Source: a bacterium
GTDB lineage: Bacteria > Bacteroidota > Bacteroidia > Flavobacteriales > Schleiferiaceae
Assembly: GCA_016125155.1 (NCBI GenBank)
Contig: WGMI01000019.1
Location: 1 to 64,000, forward strand
Length of the DNA stretch: 64,000 nt
Direction of reading: 5' to 3'
Shown: positions 15,781-26,785 of the stretch, in pieces
Layout: the number at the start of each line of letters is the position of its first letter
Position numbering within the stretch: the stretch's first letter is position 1
Notes under the pieces: model-generated
The model's database searches: none
Told to the model about the DNA's origin: nothing
What the model saw: the letters and a program-made list of their open reading frames with translations, nothing else
Translations under genes and position numbers: made by a program

Positions 15781-18591
15781 TTAGAAAACGACATTGACAA
15801 TCCTGCCGGGGACGACAATGACCTTTTTTGGGATTTTTCCTTCGAGGTAGCGCGCGGCGCGTTCGTCGTTCAGGGCGAGGCGCTCCACTTCGGCAATGGG
15901 AGTTTCTGCGGGGACCTCGACTTGGTAGCGCGTCTTGCCATTGAACGACACCGGATAGCTGATCTGGTCCACCTTGAGGTATTCTGCCTTCGCCTCGGGC
16001 CATGGCTGATCGAGCACGCTACCGGGGTTCCCGAGCACCGAACACCACAACTCTTCGGCCGAATGGGGGGCAAAAGGCGATAACAAGATTGCCAGGCTTT
16101 CGATTTCCCGGGTAGAAACCGTTTTCTGATCTTGCAATTCATTGACACAGATCATAAACGCACTCACTGCCGTATTGAATCCGAACGATTCGATATCGTC
16201 GGTCACTTTGCGGATGCAACGGTGGACGGCCCTCAGCGCTTCCGGCCCCGAGACCGCCTGGGCATCGGCCCGATGCGCCAGCTTCCACAACTTTTTGAAA
16301 AAGCCCTGTACGCCGCTCAGTCCCTGTGTATTCCACGGTTTGTGCTGTTCGATGGGCCCGAGAAACATCTCGAACATCCGGAGCACATCGGCTCCGTATT
16401 CGACCACTACATCGTCGGGGTTGACCACGTTGTGCCAGCGCTTCGACATTTTTTCGATCTCTTCGGTGGCAAAAAAGCCCGATTCTTCTGACTCGAATTG
16501 GGCCTCGGCAAATTCAGGTCTCCACCGCCGCAGTGCTTCGAGGTTTACCTTGCCCTGCTGCACCAGTTTGACGTCGATGTGGATGGCTTGGGTCTTTCGA
16601 CCAGCGCGCAATCCCGCGGAAACGTAGTGTTCTTTTCCTTGCGCACCAGCGGAATCGTCTAAGCGGTGAATCAAGGCGCTCACCCCCCCGATCATGCCCT
16701 GATTGACCAGTTTGACAAAGGGTTCGGCATACCCGACCCATCCCCGGTCGAAGAGGAAATTTTGCCAAAAACGGCTGTAGAGCAAGTGCCCCGTGGCATG
16801 CTCGGCCCCGCCTACGTACAGATCGACCCGTCCCCAATAGGCCTCGGCGTCTTGACCCACAAAGCGCTCAGCGCGCGCGGGATCCATATACCGCAACCAA
16901 TACCAACTCGAACCGGCCCAACCCGGCATGGTGGTGGTTTCCAGCGCAAAGCCAGAGCCATCTCGGACCACGCCCCGCTGGGGATCGTACCGCCAATCAA
17001 CGGCCCGCGCCAAAGGAGGTTCGCCTTCTTCCGTGGGCAAATAGCGGTCTACCTCAGGCAATACCAAGGGCAAGTGTTCCTCATTCAGAGGCTGGGGCAA
17101 TCCGAGCGCATCGAAATAGATGGGAATTGGCTCTCCCCAATACCGCTGACGGCCGAATATGGCATCGCGGAGTTTGTATTGGACCTTGATCGCTCCCAAA
17201 CCGCGCTCAGACAAGACCTGGCACATGCGCTCAATGGCCTCCGGAACCTCCAGTCCGTTCAGGAAGTCGCTGTTGATCAACCGCCCCGATTTGGCCTCGT
17301 AGGCGCCTTGTTCGACATCAGCCCCTGCAATGACGGGCAAAATCGGCAAGTCAAAGTGCCGGGCAAAGGCCCAGTCTCGGGCGTCGTGGGCGGGGACGGC
17401 CATCACCGCGCCCGTTCCATACCCGGACAACACGTAGTCGGCGATCCACAAAGGCAATCTTGCCCCAGAGATGGGATGCAACGCGTATGAACCGGTAAAC
17501 ACCCCGCTGATCTGCCTGACCTCGGCCATGCGCTCGCGCTCGCTCCGTCGCCGGGTCTGTTCAACATAGACTTCCACGGCCGCCTCGTGCTCGGGTTGTA
17601 CCCATTGGGACAGCGATTCGTGCTCGGGCGCTACCACCACAAAACTGACCCCAAACAAGGTGTCTGGACGGGTCGTAAAGACCTCGACTGGGGCATAAAT
17701 GCCTTCGATTTGAAACCGAACCAAGGCCCCGCTCGAACGACCGATCCAATTGCGCTGGGTATCCTTGAGGGCTTCGCTCCAGTCGAGGGATTCCAGTCCC
17801 TGTAGGAGTCGCTCGGCATAGGCTGTAATCCGAAGGTTCCACTGCATCATCTGGCGCTTCACCACCGGATGCCCACCGCGTTCGGAGACCCCGTCTTTGA
17901 CTTCGTCGTTGGCCAAGACCGTACCAAGGGCCGGGCACCAATTGACCGACGACTCCGACCGATAGGCGAGCCGGACCCCGAGCAAAAGCCGTTGCTGTTC
18001 GGAAGGATCCAGCGCCATCCAGTCTGCAGCGGTCATCGGGGGCAGCGGGGTTCCCGCCGCATGGATCGCTCGACTTCCCTGTTCGCGCAATTGCGCGACC
18101 AATTCGGCCATGGGTCGGGCGCGGTCTTGTTCTACATCGTACCAACTGTCGAACAACTGGAGAAAAATCCACTGGGTCCATCGGTAGTAGGCCGGATCGG
18201 AAGTGCGGATTTCGCGCTCCCAATCAAAACTGAACCCCAATGCGTCGAGCTGTTCCCGATAGCGCACAATATTCTCGGCTGTGGTATCGGAGGGGTGTCT
18301 TCCGGTCTGAATCGCATATTGCTCCGCGGGCAACCCAAAAGAGTCGTAGCCCATGGGGTGCAGCACATTAAACCCCTTGTGCCGCTTGTACCGAGAAACG
18401 ATGTCGGAGGCGAAGTAGCCCAGCGGATGCCCTACGTGCAAACCGGCCCCACTGGGGTAGGGAAACATATCGAGGGCGTAAAACTTGGGTTTGTCGGAAT
18501 CCAAGACCGTGCGGTAGCGCCCGTCCCGATTCCATTGTTCCCTCCACTTTTGCTCGAAGCCCTGAGGGCGGTATTCGCTTTCGTTCGACAT
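15781..18591 (-). CDS. leuS: leucine--tRNA ligase
   Basis: A 936-residue class I aminoacyl-tRNA synthetase that charges tRNA-Leu. The HIGH motif appears as PYPSGAGLHVGHPLGY near residue 50, the CP1 editing domain follows (GYGTGAVMAVPAHDARDWAFA contains the conserved editing Asp), and the KMSKS loop is EKMSKRW near residue 713. The anticodon-binding and C-terminal domains complete the length, which is normal for Bacteroidota. ATG 18591 (MSNESEYRPQGFE) is the accepted-type start; the frame extends further upstream without similarity. It is divergent from ftsX with an 84-nt gap. Confidence 0.97.
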   Translation of the reverse strand: MSNESEYRPQGFEQKWREQWNRDGRYRTVLDSDKPKFYALDMFPYPSGAGLHVGHPLGYFASDIVSRYKRHKGFNVLHPMGYDSFGLPAEQYAIQTGRHPSDTTAENIVRYREQLDALGFSFDWEREIRTSDPAYYRWTQWIFLQLFDSWYDVEQDRARPMAELVAQLREQGSRAIHAAGTPLPPMTAADWMALDPSEQQRLLLGVRLAYRSESSVNWCPALGTVLANDEVKDGVSERGGHPVVKRQMMQWNLRITAYAERLLQGLESLDWSEALKDTQRNWIGRSSGALVRFQIEGIYAPVEVFTTRPDTLFGVSFVVVAPEHESLSQWVQPEHEAAVEVYVEQTRRRSERERMAEVRQISGVFTGSYALHPISGARLPLWIADYVLSGYGTGAVMAVPAHDARDWAFARHFDLPILPVIAGADVEQGAYEAKSGRLINSDFLNGLEVPEAIERMCQVLSERGLGAIKVQYKLRDAIFGRQRYWGEPIPIYFDALGLPQPLNEEHLPLVLPEVDRYLPTEEGEPPLARAVDWRYDPQRGVVRDGSGFALETTTMPGWAGSSWYWLRYMDPARAERFVGQDAEAYWGRVDLYVGGAEHATGHLLYSRFWQNFLFDRGWVGYAEPFVKLVNQGMIGGVSALIHRLDDSAGAQGKEHYVSAGLRAGRKTQAIHIDVKLVQQGKVNLEALRRWRPEFAEAQFESEESGFFATEEIEKMSKRWHNVVNPDDVVVEYGADVLRMFEMFLGPIEQHKPWNTQGLSGVQGFFKKLWKLAHRADAQAVSGPEALRAVHRCIRKVTDDIESFGFNTAVSAFMICVNELQDQKTVSTREIESLAILLSPFAPHSAEELWCSVLGNPGSVLDQPWPEAKAEYLKVDQISYPVSFNGKTRYQVEVPAETPIAEVERLALNDERAARYLEGKIPKKVIVVPGRIVNVVF

Positions 18592-18675
18592 GGTGCGCGA
18601 ATTTAGCGCGCATCCCCAAGGCATGGGTAGTGGAGGTCAACCCCGTAGATGCTCAGGCTTGAGTACTTTCGCATT

Positions 18676-19554
18676 ATGTCTGCCCCGCGTCCTGTCCGTC
18701 CGCCGCTCCGTCTCAAGTCCTCGTATGCCTCGGTGGTGGTGAGCATGGCCTTGGTGTTGTTCTTGCTCGGTTTGCTTGGATTTCTGTGGATCCAATCCGA
18801 TTCCATCAGCCGATCGGTGCGCGAGCGCTTTGCGCTGCACCTGCATTTGTCCGACGATGCTACGGAAGCCGATCGATCGCGCATCGTAAAAGCCCTGCAA
18901 TTGAACGAAGCCACGCGGTCGGTGTCCTTTGTCTCCAAGGACTCGGCGGCCGCCGAACTCGAAGCCGAATTGGACGAAGAATTTGTCGAATTTCTCGGGT
19001 TCAATCCTCTTCAGGATGCCTTTGAATTGCATTTGAAGGCGGAGTATACCGAACCTGAAAAAATCGCAGCGCTGGCCCAAGAACTCGGCACCATTTCACG
19101 CGTAGATCGGGTAAGCTACGACAAGCCCTTACTCGAAATGCTCTACCGGAATTTGCGTCGAATGGGACTGGTCTTAGGGGGCGCCGGACTCCTCATGCTG
19201 CTCATTTCCATTATGCTGATCAACAGTTCAATTCGACTCGCGATTTACAGCCGTAGGTTCTTGATCCGCACCATGCAGTTGGTCGGAGCCACCAAGGGAT
19301 TTATTCAAGCGCCCTTTATTCGAAGAGGTCTGATGAACGGACTGCTCGGAGCGCTCTTGGCATTGATCCTGCTCTCCGCAACCGCCTGGGCGCTCGAGCG
19401 CTCGGTGGGCAACGTCCTGGCGAATCGGCCATGGGTGTCTTTGGCTTTGCTGGCGTTGGGCGTTATCAGCGCCGGCCTGTTGATTTCGGGAATCAGCACG
19501 TATTTTGCCGTGCGCCGCTACCTCGGACTCAAGACCGATCAATTGTATTTCTAA
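18676..19554 (+). CDS. ftsX: cell division protein FtsX
   Basis: A 292-residue permease-like subunit of the FtsEX complex, which links ATP binding to activation of septal peptidoglycan hydrolases. There is one N-terminal helix (VVVSMALVLFLLGLLGFL), a periplasmic loop of about 110 residues, then three C-terminal helices (MGLVLGGAGLLMLLISIMLI, GLLGALLALILLSATAWAL, SLALLALGVISAGLLI), the classical FtsX topology. ATG 18676 is preceded at once by TACTTTCG, a good -7 box. It heads the ftsX-DUF3098-uppP-truB block conserved in Bacteroidota. Confidence 0.93.
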   Translation: MSAPRPVRPPLRLKSSYASVVVSMALVLFLLGLLGFLWIQSDSISRSVRERFALHLHLSDDATEADRSRIVKALQLNEATRSVSFVSKDSAAAELEAELDEEFVEFLGFNPLQDAFELHLKAEYTEPEKIAALAQELGTISRVDRVSYDKPLLEMLYRNLRRMGLVLGGAGLLMLLISIMLINSSIRLAIYSRRFLIRTMQLVGATKGFIQAPFIRRGLMNGLLGALLALILLSATAWALERSVGNVLANRPWVSLALLALGVISAGLLISGISTYFAVRRYLGLKTDQLYF

Positions 19555-19565
19555 GTTTGTACAGG

Positions 19566-19790
19566 ATGAATCAACCCTTTTTGTTTGGACGCCGCAACTA
19601 CCTGTTGATGGGAGCCGGATTGCTCTTGATCGCCCTCGGTTATGTACTGATGAACGGCGGTGGCTCCGACGATCCCAACGTATTCAATCCTGAAATCTTC
19701 AGTCCTCGACGCATTGTGGTCGCCCCCCTGCTGGTTTTGGCCGGCTTTGCGCTCGAAGCCTTGGCGATTTTGCACCGCAACGAAGAATGA
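19566..19790 (+). CDS. DUF3098 small membrane protein
   Basis: A 74-residue protein with two transmembrane helices (NYLLMGAGLLLIALGYVLMNGG and IVVAPLLVLAGFALEALAIL) and the DUF3098 signature FGRRNYLLM...GGGSDDPNVFNPEIFSPRRI. It lies 11 nt after ftsX and overlaps uppP by 4 nt. In Bacteroidota this family is almost always found between ftsX and uppP, suggesting a role in cell-envelope assembly or division, but none has been shown. Confidence 0.92.
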   Translation: MNQPFLFGRRNYLLMGAGLLLIALGYVLMNGGGSDDPNVFNPEIFSPRRIVVAPLLVLAGFALEALAILHRNEE

Positions 19791-20599
19791 GCCTTTGGGA
19801 GGCCATCCTGCTCGGTTTGCTGCAGGGGGTCACCGAGTATTTGCCCGTATCGAGCAGCGCCCACATCGAAATTGCCCAGCGCCTATTGGGTAGTGAATTG
19901 GGTTCAGAGGGTCTGCTGTTTTCGGTCACCGTCCATTCCGCCACGGCCTTGAGCACCTTGGTCGTTTTGCGCAAACCCTTGCTCGAATGGGGTTCCGGAA
20001 TTCTCAGCAACCAGCGTTCGGCTTCGATGGGTTTTGGGCGAACCATTGCCTTGAGTCTGATTCCGGCGGCCGTGGTGGGCTTGTTTTTTGACGATGCCAT
20101 TGAGGGTCTGTTCGATCAGGAATTGGGGATGATGGGGGCTTTCTTGATCTTGACCGGATTGATGCTCTACCTCGCCCACCGCAGTTCGGTAGGCCATGGC
20201 GTGATTGGCACCAAAGAAGCCCTTGTGCTGGGGATTGCGCAGGCCATCGCCGTTTTTCCCGGGTTATCGCGGCCCGGCATGGTGCTTTCGAGTGCGCTGA
20301 TTATGGGCATCGAACGCAAAAAGGCCGCAGAATTTGCATTTATCATGGTGGTTCCGGTCATTCTGAGCAAGTTCGCCCTCGATGTCCGCAATCTGTGGCT
20401 TTCTGCCGAAGGAGGCTTTGAGTTTGAACTCTCGTATTCGGCCCTTGCCGCGGCTTTTGTGGCTGCATTTCTCGCTGGCCTTTACACCTGTCAAAAAGTG
20501 CTCAAATGGGTTGAGACTGGGCGTTTTGCGGGCTTGGCTTTGTATTGTTTCGCCATCGGAATCGCTCTTGCGTTCTGGGGGTTGTACCAAAACGCGTGA
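19787..20599 (+). CDS. uppP: undecaprenyl-diphosphatase UppP (BacA)
   Basis: A 270-residue inner-membrane phosphatase that converts undecaprenyl diphosphate to the monophosphate carrier used in peptidoglycan and O-antigen synthesis; its overproduction gives bacitracin resistance. The first catalytic motif is GLLQGVTEYLPVSSSAH (residues about 9-25, with the two functional Glu/Ser clusters), and the second is PGLSRPGMVLSSALIMG with the essential Arg. About eight helices are predicted. The stop TGA overlaps the truB ATG (ATGA), indicating translational coupling. Confidence 0.96.
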   Translation: MSLWEAILLGLLQGVTEYLPVSSSAHIEIAQRLLGSELGSEGLLFSVTVHSATALSTLVVLRKPLLEWGSGILSNQRSASMGFGRTIALSLIPAAVVGLFFDDAIEGLFDQELGMMGAFLILTGLMLYLAHRSSVGHGVIGTKEALVLGIAQAIAVFPGLSRPGMVLSSALIMGIERKKAAEFAFIMVVPVILSKFALDVRNLWLSAEGGFEFELSYSALAAAFVAAFLAGLYTCQKVLKWVETGRFAGLALYCFAIGIALAFWGLYQNA

Positions 20600-21306
20600 T
20601 GTTGCTTCCCGAACCCGAGGCTTTCTTAGACGGTCAATTCCTGTTATTCGACAAACCGCTGCGCTGGACCTCGTTTAAGTTGGTGGCCTATGTGCGCGGT
20701 TTTTTGCGGACCTATACGGGAAATCGAAAAATCAAGGTGGGCCACGCCGGAACGCTCGACCCCATGGCCACAGGGTTGATGGTGATCTGCACCGGCAAAA
20801 TGACCAAGCAGATCGACCAATTCAAAAACCTCGACAAGGTCTATACCGGGCGGATGCAGCTCGGGGCCTCTACACCCAGCTACGATGCCGAAACCGAAAT
20901 CGATGCCCGGTTTCCGTGGGAACACGTCAATCTCAATCTGCTGCGAGAGGCCGCCCAATCCTTTACGGGGCCGTTGGATCAAATCCCCCCGGCTTTTTCA
21001 GCGGTTCAGCAAAACGGCAAACGGCTCTATGACCTGGCCCGCGCAGGGCGCTTCGACGAAATCCGCAAAGAGCCTCGAAGGGTTCGGGTCGACCGCTTTG
21101 AAATAACAACCCAATACGGCCCTGAATTTTCCTTTGAAATAGCCTGTTCTTCAGGGACCTACATTCGCTCTCTGGCCCACGACTTGGGAAAATCTGTAGG
21201 CAGCGGTGCCCACCTCACCGCACTCTGCCGAACCCACATCGGCGCCTATTCGCTTTCAGAGGCCCATCGGCCCGAGGCATGGAGCGCGGCGTTTCAGTCG
21301 GTGTAG
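20599..21306 (+). CDS. truB: tRNA pseudouridine(55) synthase TruB
   Basis: A 235-residue enzyme isomerising U55 in the T-loop of tRNAs. Motif II contains HAGTLDPMATGLM with catalytic Asp54. The KVYTGRMQLGASTPSYDAE segment and CSSGTYIRSLAHDLGK motif III are intact. It lacks the extended C-terminal PUA domain of the E. coli enzyme, normal for the short Bacteroidota form. ATG 20599 overlaps the uppP stop. Its 3' end overlaps the convergent hypothetical membrane-protein gene by 13 bp. Confidence 0.96.
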   Translation: MLLPEPEAFLDGQFLLFDKPLRWTSFKLVAYVRGFLRTYTGNRKIKVGHAGTLDPMATGLMVICTGKMTKQIDQFKNLDKVYTGRMQLGASTPSYDAETEIDARFPWEHVNLNLLREAAQSFTGPLDQIPPAFSAVQQNGKRLYDLARAGRFDEIRKEPRRVRVDRFEITTQYGPEFSFEIACSSGTYIRSLAHDLGKSVGSGAHLTALCRTHIGAYSLSEAHRPEAWSAAFQSV

Positions 21307-22064
21307 GGGGAATTCCAGAGTGCGGTACTGAAGTTTTTGAGTCGGGAAAACCCATAGAGTGCGGCCAGACCCGAAAAGGCGAACATCAGATAGAAGAAAA
21401 ACACCGCGCGAATTCCCCAACTGTGGGCATCGAAGGGGCCCATCAACAGTGCGTCGGGCAGAGCCACGAAAGAAATCAGAAAAGCGAGCGAGGCGAAAAA
21501 GGCTACCGTATGCCCCAGGCTGCGCAACGGCCATGCCCAGATCTTGCGCCACAGGGTCAAATCGCCCCCCCATTGGTGGAGGTAGACATACCGCTCGGCG
21601 TCGATTTGCGCAAACAACACGGGGTCTCGGTCTTTGAGCTTGAGATCGAACATCCCCGCCGGGGCGGCGATCATAAAGTTCGAAAACACAACATCATGGC
21701 GGCGTTCAAGGCGCTCTACCTCGGCCAGAGCCGATTGGGGAATCCCGGGTTGAAACAGGGCCGCGGGCAAAAACCGGAGCCGGTATTCTACACAGAGTTG
21801 TTCGATGTGGGCTAGGGTAAAAATTCGTTCGGTCAACCCGGTCAAGGCCGAAGCATCAAGGGGTTGAGTTTCCGCATCAAGCGTACTCTTCCGAAGTCGT
21901 TCCAAGACCTGACCTTCCCGTTCCGACTGTTCTCTAAGCAACGCGTAGACGGCTTCTAGCGTGCGCTCGGGGTCATAATCCCGAAGCCGGTAATGATTCA
22001 GTGCCCTGCGAATCCGGGTGTTGGCCTTATCGTGTGCCGAAGCCTCTTTGAAACGTTGTTCCAT
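21294..22064 (-). CDS. hypothetical membrane protein
   Basis: A 256-residue protein with a soluble, helical N-terminal half (about 1-165) and two transmembrane helices near the C-terminus (TVAFFASLAFLISFVALP and AVFFFYLMFAFSGLAALYGF). The start is ambiguous between ATG 22076 and 22064; the shorter begins MEQRFKEAS. It is convergent with truB and 31 nt downstream of a predicted beta-barrel protein gene on the same strand. No family is recognised and function is unknown. Confidence 0.7.
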   Translation of the reverse strand: MEQRFKEASAHDKANTRIRRALNHYRLRDYDPERTLEAVYALLREQSEREGQVLERLRKSTLDAETQPLDASALTGLTERIFTLAHIEQLCVEYRLRFLPAALFQPGIPQSALAEVERLERRHDVVFSNFMIAAPAGMFDLKLKDRDPVLFAQIDAERYVYLHQWGGDLTLWRKIWAWPLRSLGHTVAFFASLAFLISFVALPDALLMGPFDAHSWGIRAVFFFYLMFAFSGLAALYGFSRLKNFSTALWNSPYTD

Positions 22065-22095
22065 GGTGCGGTGCAATGCTTGACATTCCCAATCC

Positions 22096-22770
22096 TCAGG
22101 GTTTACCCCCCAAGCCTCCTATCAACAATCGGGCATAAAACCCATTGAGACCATACTCGGGCCCGCCCATAACATCTACCCCGCCTGCCGTTTCAAATTC
22201 GTCTGTGGCAGGGCTAAACATGTATCCCAATTCCAATCCATAAAAGCCGCCACCTTGGCCTTTCTCGGTTTTCTTGAGACCGAACAGCTTTTCGACCCGC
22301 ACGCCCACATCCAAGACCAAACCACTCCACTCAAACTCTGCGCTGTTGAATTCAATCGGAACAGTTGGCACGGCCTCCTGCATCGAGGCTACGGTGTAGG
22401 TCAATCCACCCCATCCCACCCCCAGCACGGGATACAGGCTCAAGGCATCCCGATTGATTACTTTATAGCCCAAATCCAGCGACCAGTAACCGGCTTGTGT
22501 CGTGTATTTCAACCCATCGAATTCCTCGGAGGGGCCATAGATTCCCGCCCCTTTAAAGCCTACTACGAACCGTTTGATCTGCCACATTCCATAACCACCG
22601 AACGACAAATTTGTCGCGTTCAGCTCGGGAGCATCAGGGGTAAGGTTGAGCAATTCCGCAGTAGGGAAACTCTGAACCCCGAAGCTGAATGCACCCCCGC
22701 TGGCATAGGAATACTGGGCATAGAGGGGAGAGCAAACGGCCATCCCCAAGAGTAGAACGATGGTTTTCAT
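22096..22770 (-). CDS. predicted outer-membrane beta-barrel protein
   Basis: A 224-residue protein with a Sec signal peptide cleaved after SPLYAQ and a mature part of repeating amphipathic strands (YGMWQIKRFVVGFKGAGIYG, SLDLGYKVINRDALSLYPVLGVGWGGLTY, FEWSGLVLDVGVRVEKLFGL, GGFYGLELGYMF). This pattern fits a small eight-stranded outer-membrane barrel. It contains no catalytic motif. It may be co-transcribed with the downstream membrane-protein gene. Confidence 0.72.
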   Translation of the reverse strand: MKTIVLLLGMAVCSPLYAQYSYASGGAFSFGVQSFPTAELLNLTPDAPELNATNLSFGGYGMWQIKRFVVGFKGAGIYGPSEEFDGLKYTTQAGYWSLDLGYKVINRDALSLYPVLGVGWGGLTYTVASMQEAVPTVPIEFNSAEFEWSGLVLDVGVRVEKLFGLKKTEKGQGGGFYGLELGYMFSPATDEFETAGGVDVMGGPEYGLNGFYARLLIGGLGGKP

Positions 22771-22860
22771 ACACCCTTAAACACCCCATTTGGGGTTTGG
22801 TTCAACGGTGAACACGAGGTTCTCTGGAAAAGCGCCGAGCCCTAAAAAAAAGATCGGGTT

Positions 22861-23721
22861 TTAGCCGTTCAGCGCTTCGGCGCCTCCGACAATTTCGAGG
22901 ATTTCGTTGGTAATCGCAGCCTGACGCGCTTTGTTGTAGTCGAGCTTGAGCCCTTTCTGCAATTCGTTGGCGTTGTCGGTGGCCTTGTGCATGGCCGTCA
23001 TCCGAGCCCCGTGTTCCGCGGCCACAGAGTCCAGGAGCGACTTGAACAACTGGGTCTTGAGCGCCGTCGGAATCAGGTCTTCGAGAATTTCGGTCCGAGA
23101 GGGCTCAAACAAGTATTCGTTGTTCTGAACGCCGGGGATAGACTCGACTTTAACCGGCAAAAACTCTTCGTTGGTCAATTCCTGTACCCCCGCGTTCTTA
23201 AAGCGGTTGTAGCAGAGCATCACCTTGTCGTAGCGCTCTTCGACATACCATTGCATGATCTCGGCGGCCACTTCGGCCACCTTGTCAAAGCCCAGTCCAT
23301 CGAACAATTCGCTGTGATTGCCCACCACAGTGCCCGATTTTTTGAAGAAATCGGCGCCTTTGCGCCCAATGGCCAAAATGTCGACTTCCACCCCGCGTTG
23401 ACGATATTCCTCGGCCTGACGGCGTGCCATTTTCAGGACGTTCGCGTTAAAGGCCCCGCACAAACCGCGGTTGGACGTAATGGCCACGAGCAGCACGCGG
23501 CGCACCGGACGCTCCGTAGAATACCGCCCCTCCGTTCCCTCGAGCGACGCGCTGATGTTGCTCAGAATTTCCCGCAGCTTTTCGGCATAGGGCCGCATTT
23601 GCTGAATGGCGTCTTGGGCGCGCTTCAGTTTGGCGGCGCTTACCATCTTCATGGCCGAGGTGATTTGCATGGTCGATTGAACCGATGCAATTCGAACGCG
23701 GAGTTCCTTGAGATTCGCCAT
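22861..23721 (-). CDS. atpG: F1Fo ATP synthase subunit gamma
   Basis: A 286-residue central rotor shaft of F1. The N-terminal helix (NLKELRVRIASVQSTMQITSAMKMVSAAKL) and the C-terminal coiled-coil with ARQAAITNEILEIVGGAEAL are both well conserved; the middle carries TSNRGLCGAFNAN. It is the last gene of the minus-strand atp cluster, 30 nt after atpA. The beta and epsilon genes (atpD, atpC) are absent, which is usual in Bacteroidota, where they sit in a separate locus. Confidence 0.96.
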   Translation of the reverse strand: MANLKELRVRIASVQSTMQITSAMKMVSAAKLKRAQDAIQQMRPYAEKLREILSNISASLEGTEGRYSTERPVRRVLLVAITSNRGLCGAFNANVLKMARRQAEEYRQRGVEVDILAIGRKGADFFKKSGTVVGNHSELFDGLGFDKVAEVAAEIMQWYVEERYDKVMLCYNRFKNAGVQELTNEEFLPVKVESIPGVQNNEYLFEPSRTEILEDLIPTALKTQLFKSLLDSVAAEHGARMTAMHKATDNANELQKGLKLDYNKARQAAITNEILEIVGGAEALNG

Positions 23722-23751
23722 GGCGGTGCGGTCGGATAAAGGGGTCGAAAA

Positions 23752-25329
<1,578 letters not shown>

Positions 25330-25350
25330 GGGAATTTGGCTTTGGAGGAA

Positions 25351-25908
25351 TTAAAAGTCTTTGATGTACAAATTGTCGTCGAACTCGTTCCGAAGGCGGT
25401 CGAGCCGGGTGGCAATGCTCTGATCGATCTGACGGTCGCCGCTGCGGAGCACAAAACCACCGATCAATTCGGGCTGCAGCTTTTCTTCGAGCTCGATGGT
25501 GCCCGAGGCCAATTCTGCCGCCCTGCGCAACATCGCTTCGCGCTGAGCGGGCTCAAGCGGGGTGGCGGTGGTGACCGTTACTTTCGAAATGCCCTTGTGG
25601 GCTCTCCAACCTTCGAGGTAGTCGGTGGCGATTTCTTCGGCATACATTTCGCGCCGATTCTTGGCCATCAAACCCAGAAAATCCAAGGTGAGCGGGTTGA
25701 ACTGCGCCCCAAAGGCGGCCCTCAAAACCGCTTCTTTGCGATCGGCCCGGATGACGGGACTCAACATCATGGTGCGCAATTCCCGGCTTTCGCGCAATGC
25801 CGAGAGCAGGGATTGCATATCGCCTTTTACGGCATCAGCCCGGCCAGATTCGATGGCCAGATCGAGCAACGCCTTGGCGTACCGGTTCGAGGAACGTGCG
25901 TGGTGCAT
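25351..25908 (-). CDS. atpH: F1Fo ATP synthase subunit delta
   Basis: A 185-residue stator subunit (OSCP type) joining the top of F1 to the peripheral b stalk. The N-terminal six-helix domain begins SNRYAKALLDLAIESG; the C-terminal region carries PELIGGFVLRSGDRQIDQSI, the characteristic delta-subunit signature. It lies between atpF and atpA with short gaps. Normal length and intact. Confidence 0.95.
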   Translation of the reverse strand: MHHARSSNRYAKALLDLAIESGRADAVKGDMQSLLSALRESRELRTMMLSPVIRADRKEAVLRAAFGAQFNPLTLDFLGLMAKNRREMYAEEIATDYLEGWRAHKGISKVTVTTATPLEPAQREAMLRRAAELASGTIELEEKLQPELIGGFVLRSGDRQIDQSIATRLDRLRNEFDDNLYIKDF

Positions 25909-25921
25909 TCAGCAATCGGAA

Positions 25922-26413
25922 TCAGCGGTTGATTTCCTTCAGCAAGTCGTCCACCAGCGCCTTTTGGCGGTCTTTGTCGGACAGCTCTTGGCGGAGCAAC
26001 TTTTCGGCGATTTCGATCGAAAGCGAAGCTACTTGATTCTTCAAATCGGTCACCGCGGCCATGCGCTGATTTTCGATGGCCATCTGAGCGGCGGCGAGCA
26101 TTTTTTGCCCTTCTTCCCGCGCCTTGTCTCCAGCCTCTTTGATCATAGCATCCTTGATTTCGCGGGCTTCTTTGAGAATGGCGTCGCGTTCGATGCGGGC
26201 TTCCTTCAAAATACGCTCGTTATCGGCGCTGATGCGCTCCATCTCGGCTTTGGCCTTGTTGGCCGCCTGCAGGGCGTCTTCAATCGAGCGTTCGCGCTCT
26301 TTGACGGCGCCCAAAATGGGCTTCCACGCAAAGCGGTTGAGCAAAAACAAGACGATCAAAAAGACCAAGGTGGTCCAAAAAACCAGGCCGAGCGCGGGTG
26401 TAACTAAGTCCAT
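25922..26413 (-). CDS. atpF: F1Fo ATP synthase subunit b
   Basis: A 163-residue peripheral-stalk subunit. One N-terminal membrane helix (LGLVFWTTLVFLIVLFLLNRF, about 8-28) is followed by a long charged coiled-coil (AANKAKAEMERISADNERIL, KEAGDKAREEGQKMLAAAQM) that dimerises and contacts subunit delta. A 136-nt gap without a gene separates it from atpE, longer than the other spacings in the cluster. Confidence 0.95.
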   Translation of the reverse strand: MDLVTPALGLVFWTTLVFLIVLFLLNRFAWKPILGAVKERERSIEDALQAANKAKAEMERISADNERILKEARIERDAILKEAREIKDAMIKEAGDKAREEGQKMLAAAQMAIENQRMAAVTDLKNQVASLSIEIAEKLLRQELSDKDRQKALVDDLLKEINR

Positions 26414-26549
26414 ATTCGGTGGATGAAAGGTCGGTTTTCGGTGGAACGATGGAGGTGCAGTCTCAAATCGGAAGCAGTGTGCCGATGGATTAAAAGCCCA
26501 GTCCGCAGGCTACCCCTGTACGGACCGGAGACCTTTAATACCCTTTGAA

Positions 26550-26771
<222 letters not shown>

Positions 26772-26785
26772 TTAAGCAACGGCGT

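Noticed and set aside
26414-26549. Possible attenuator hairpin between atpE and atpF
   Set aside because: Only a 5-bp GC stem (26501-26505 with 26521-26525) without a T-run, so there is no support for a terminator or riboswitch.
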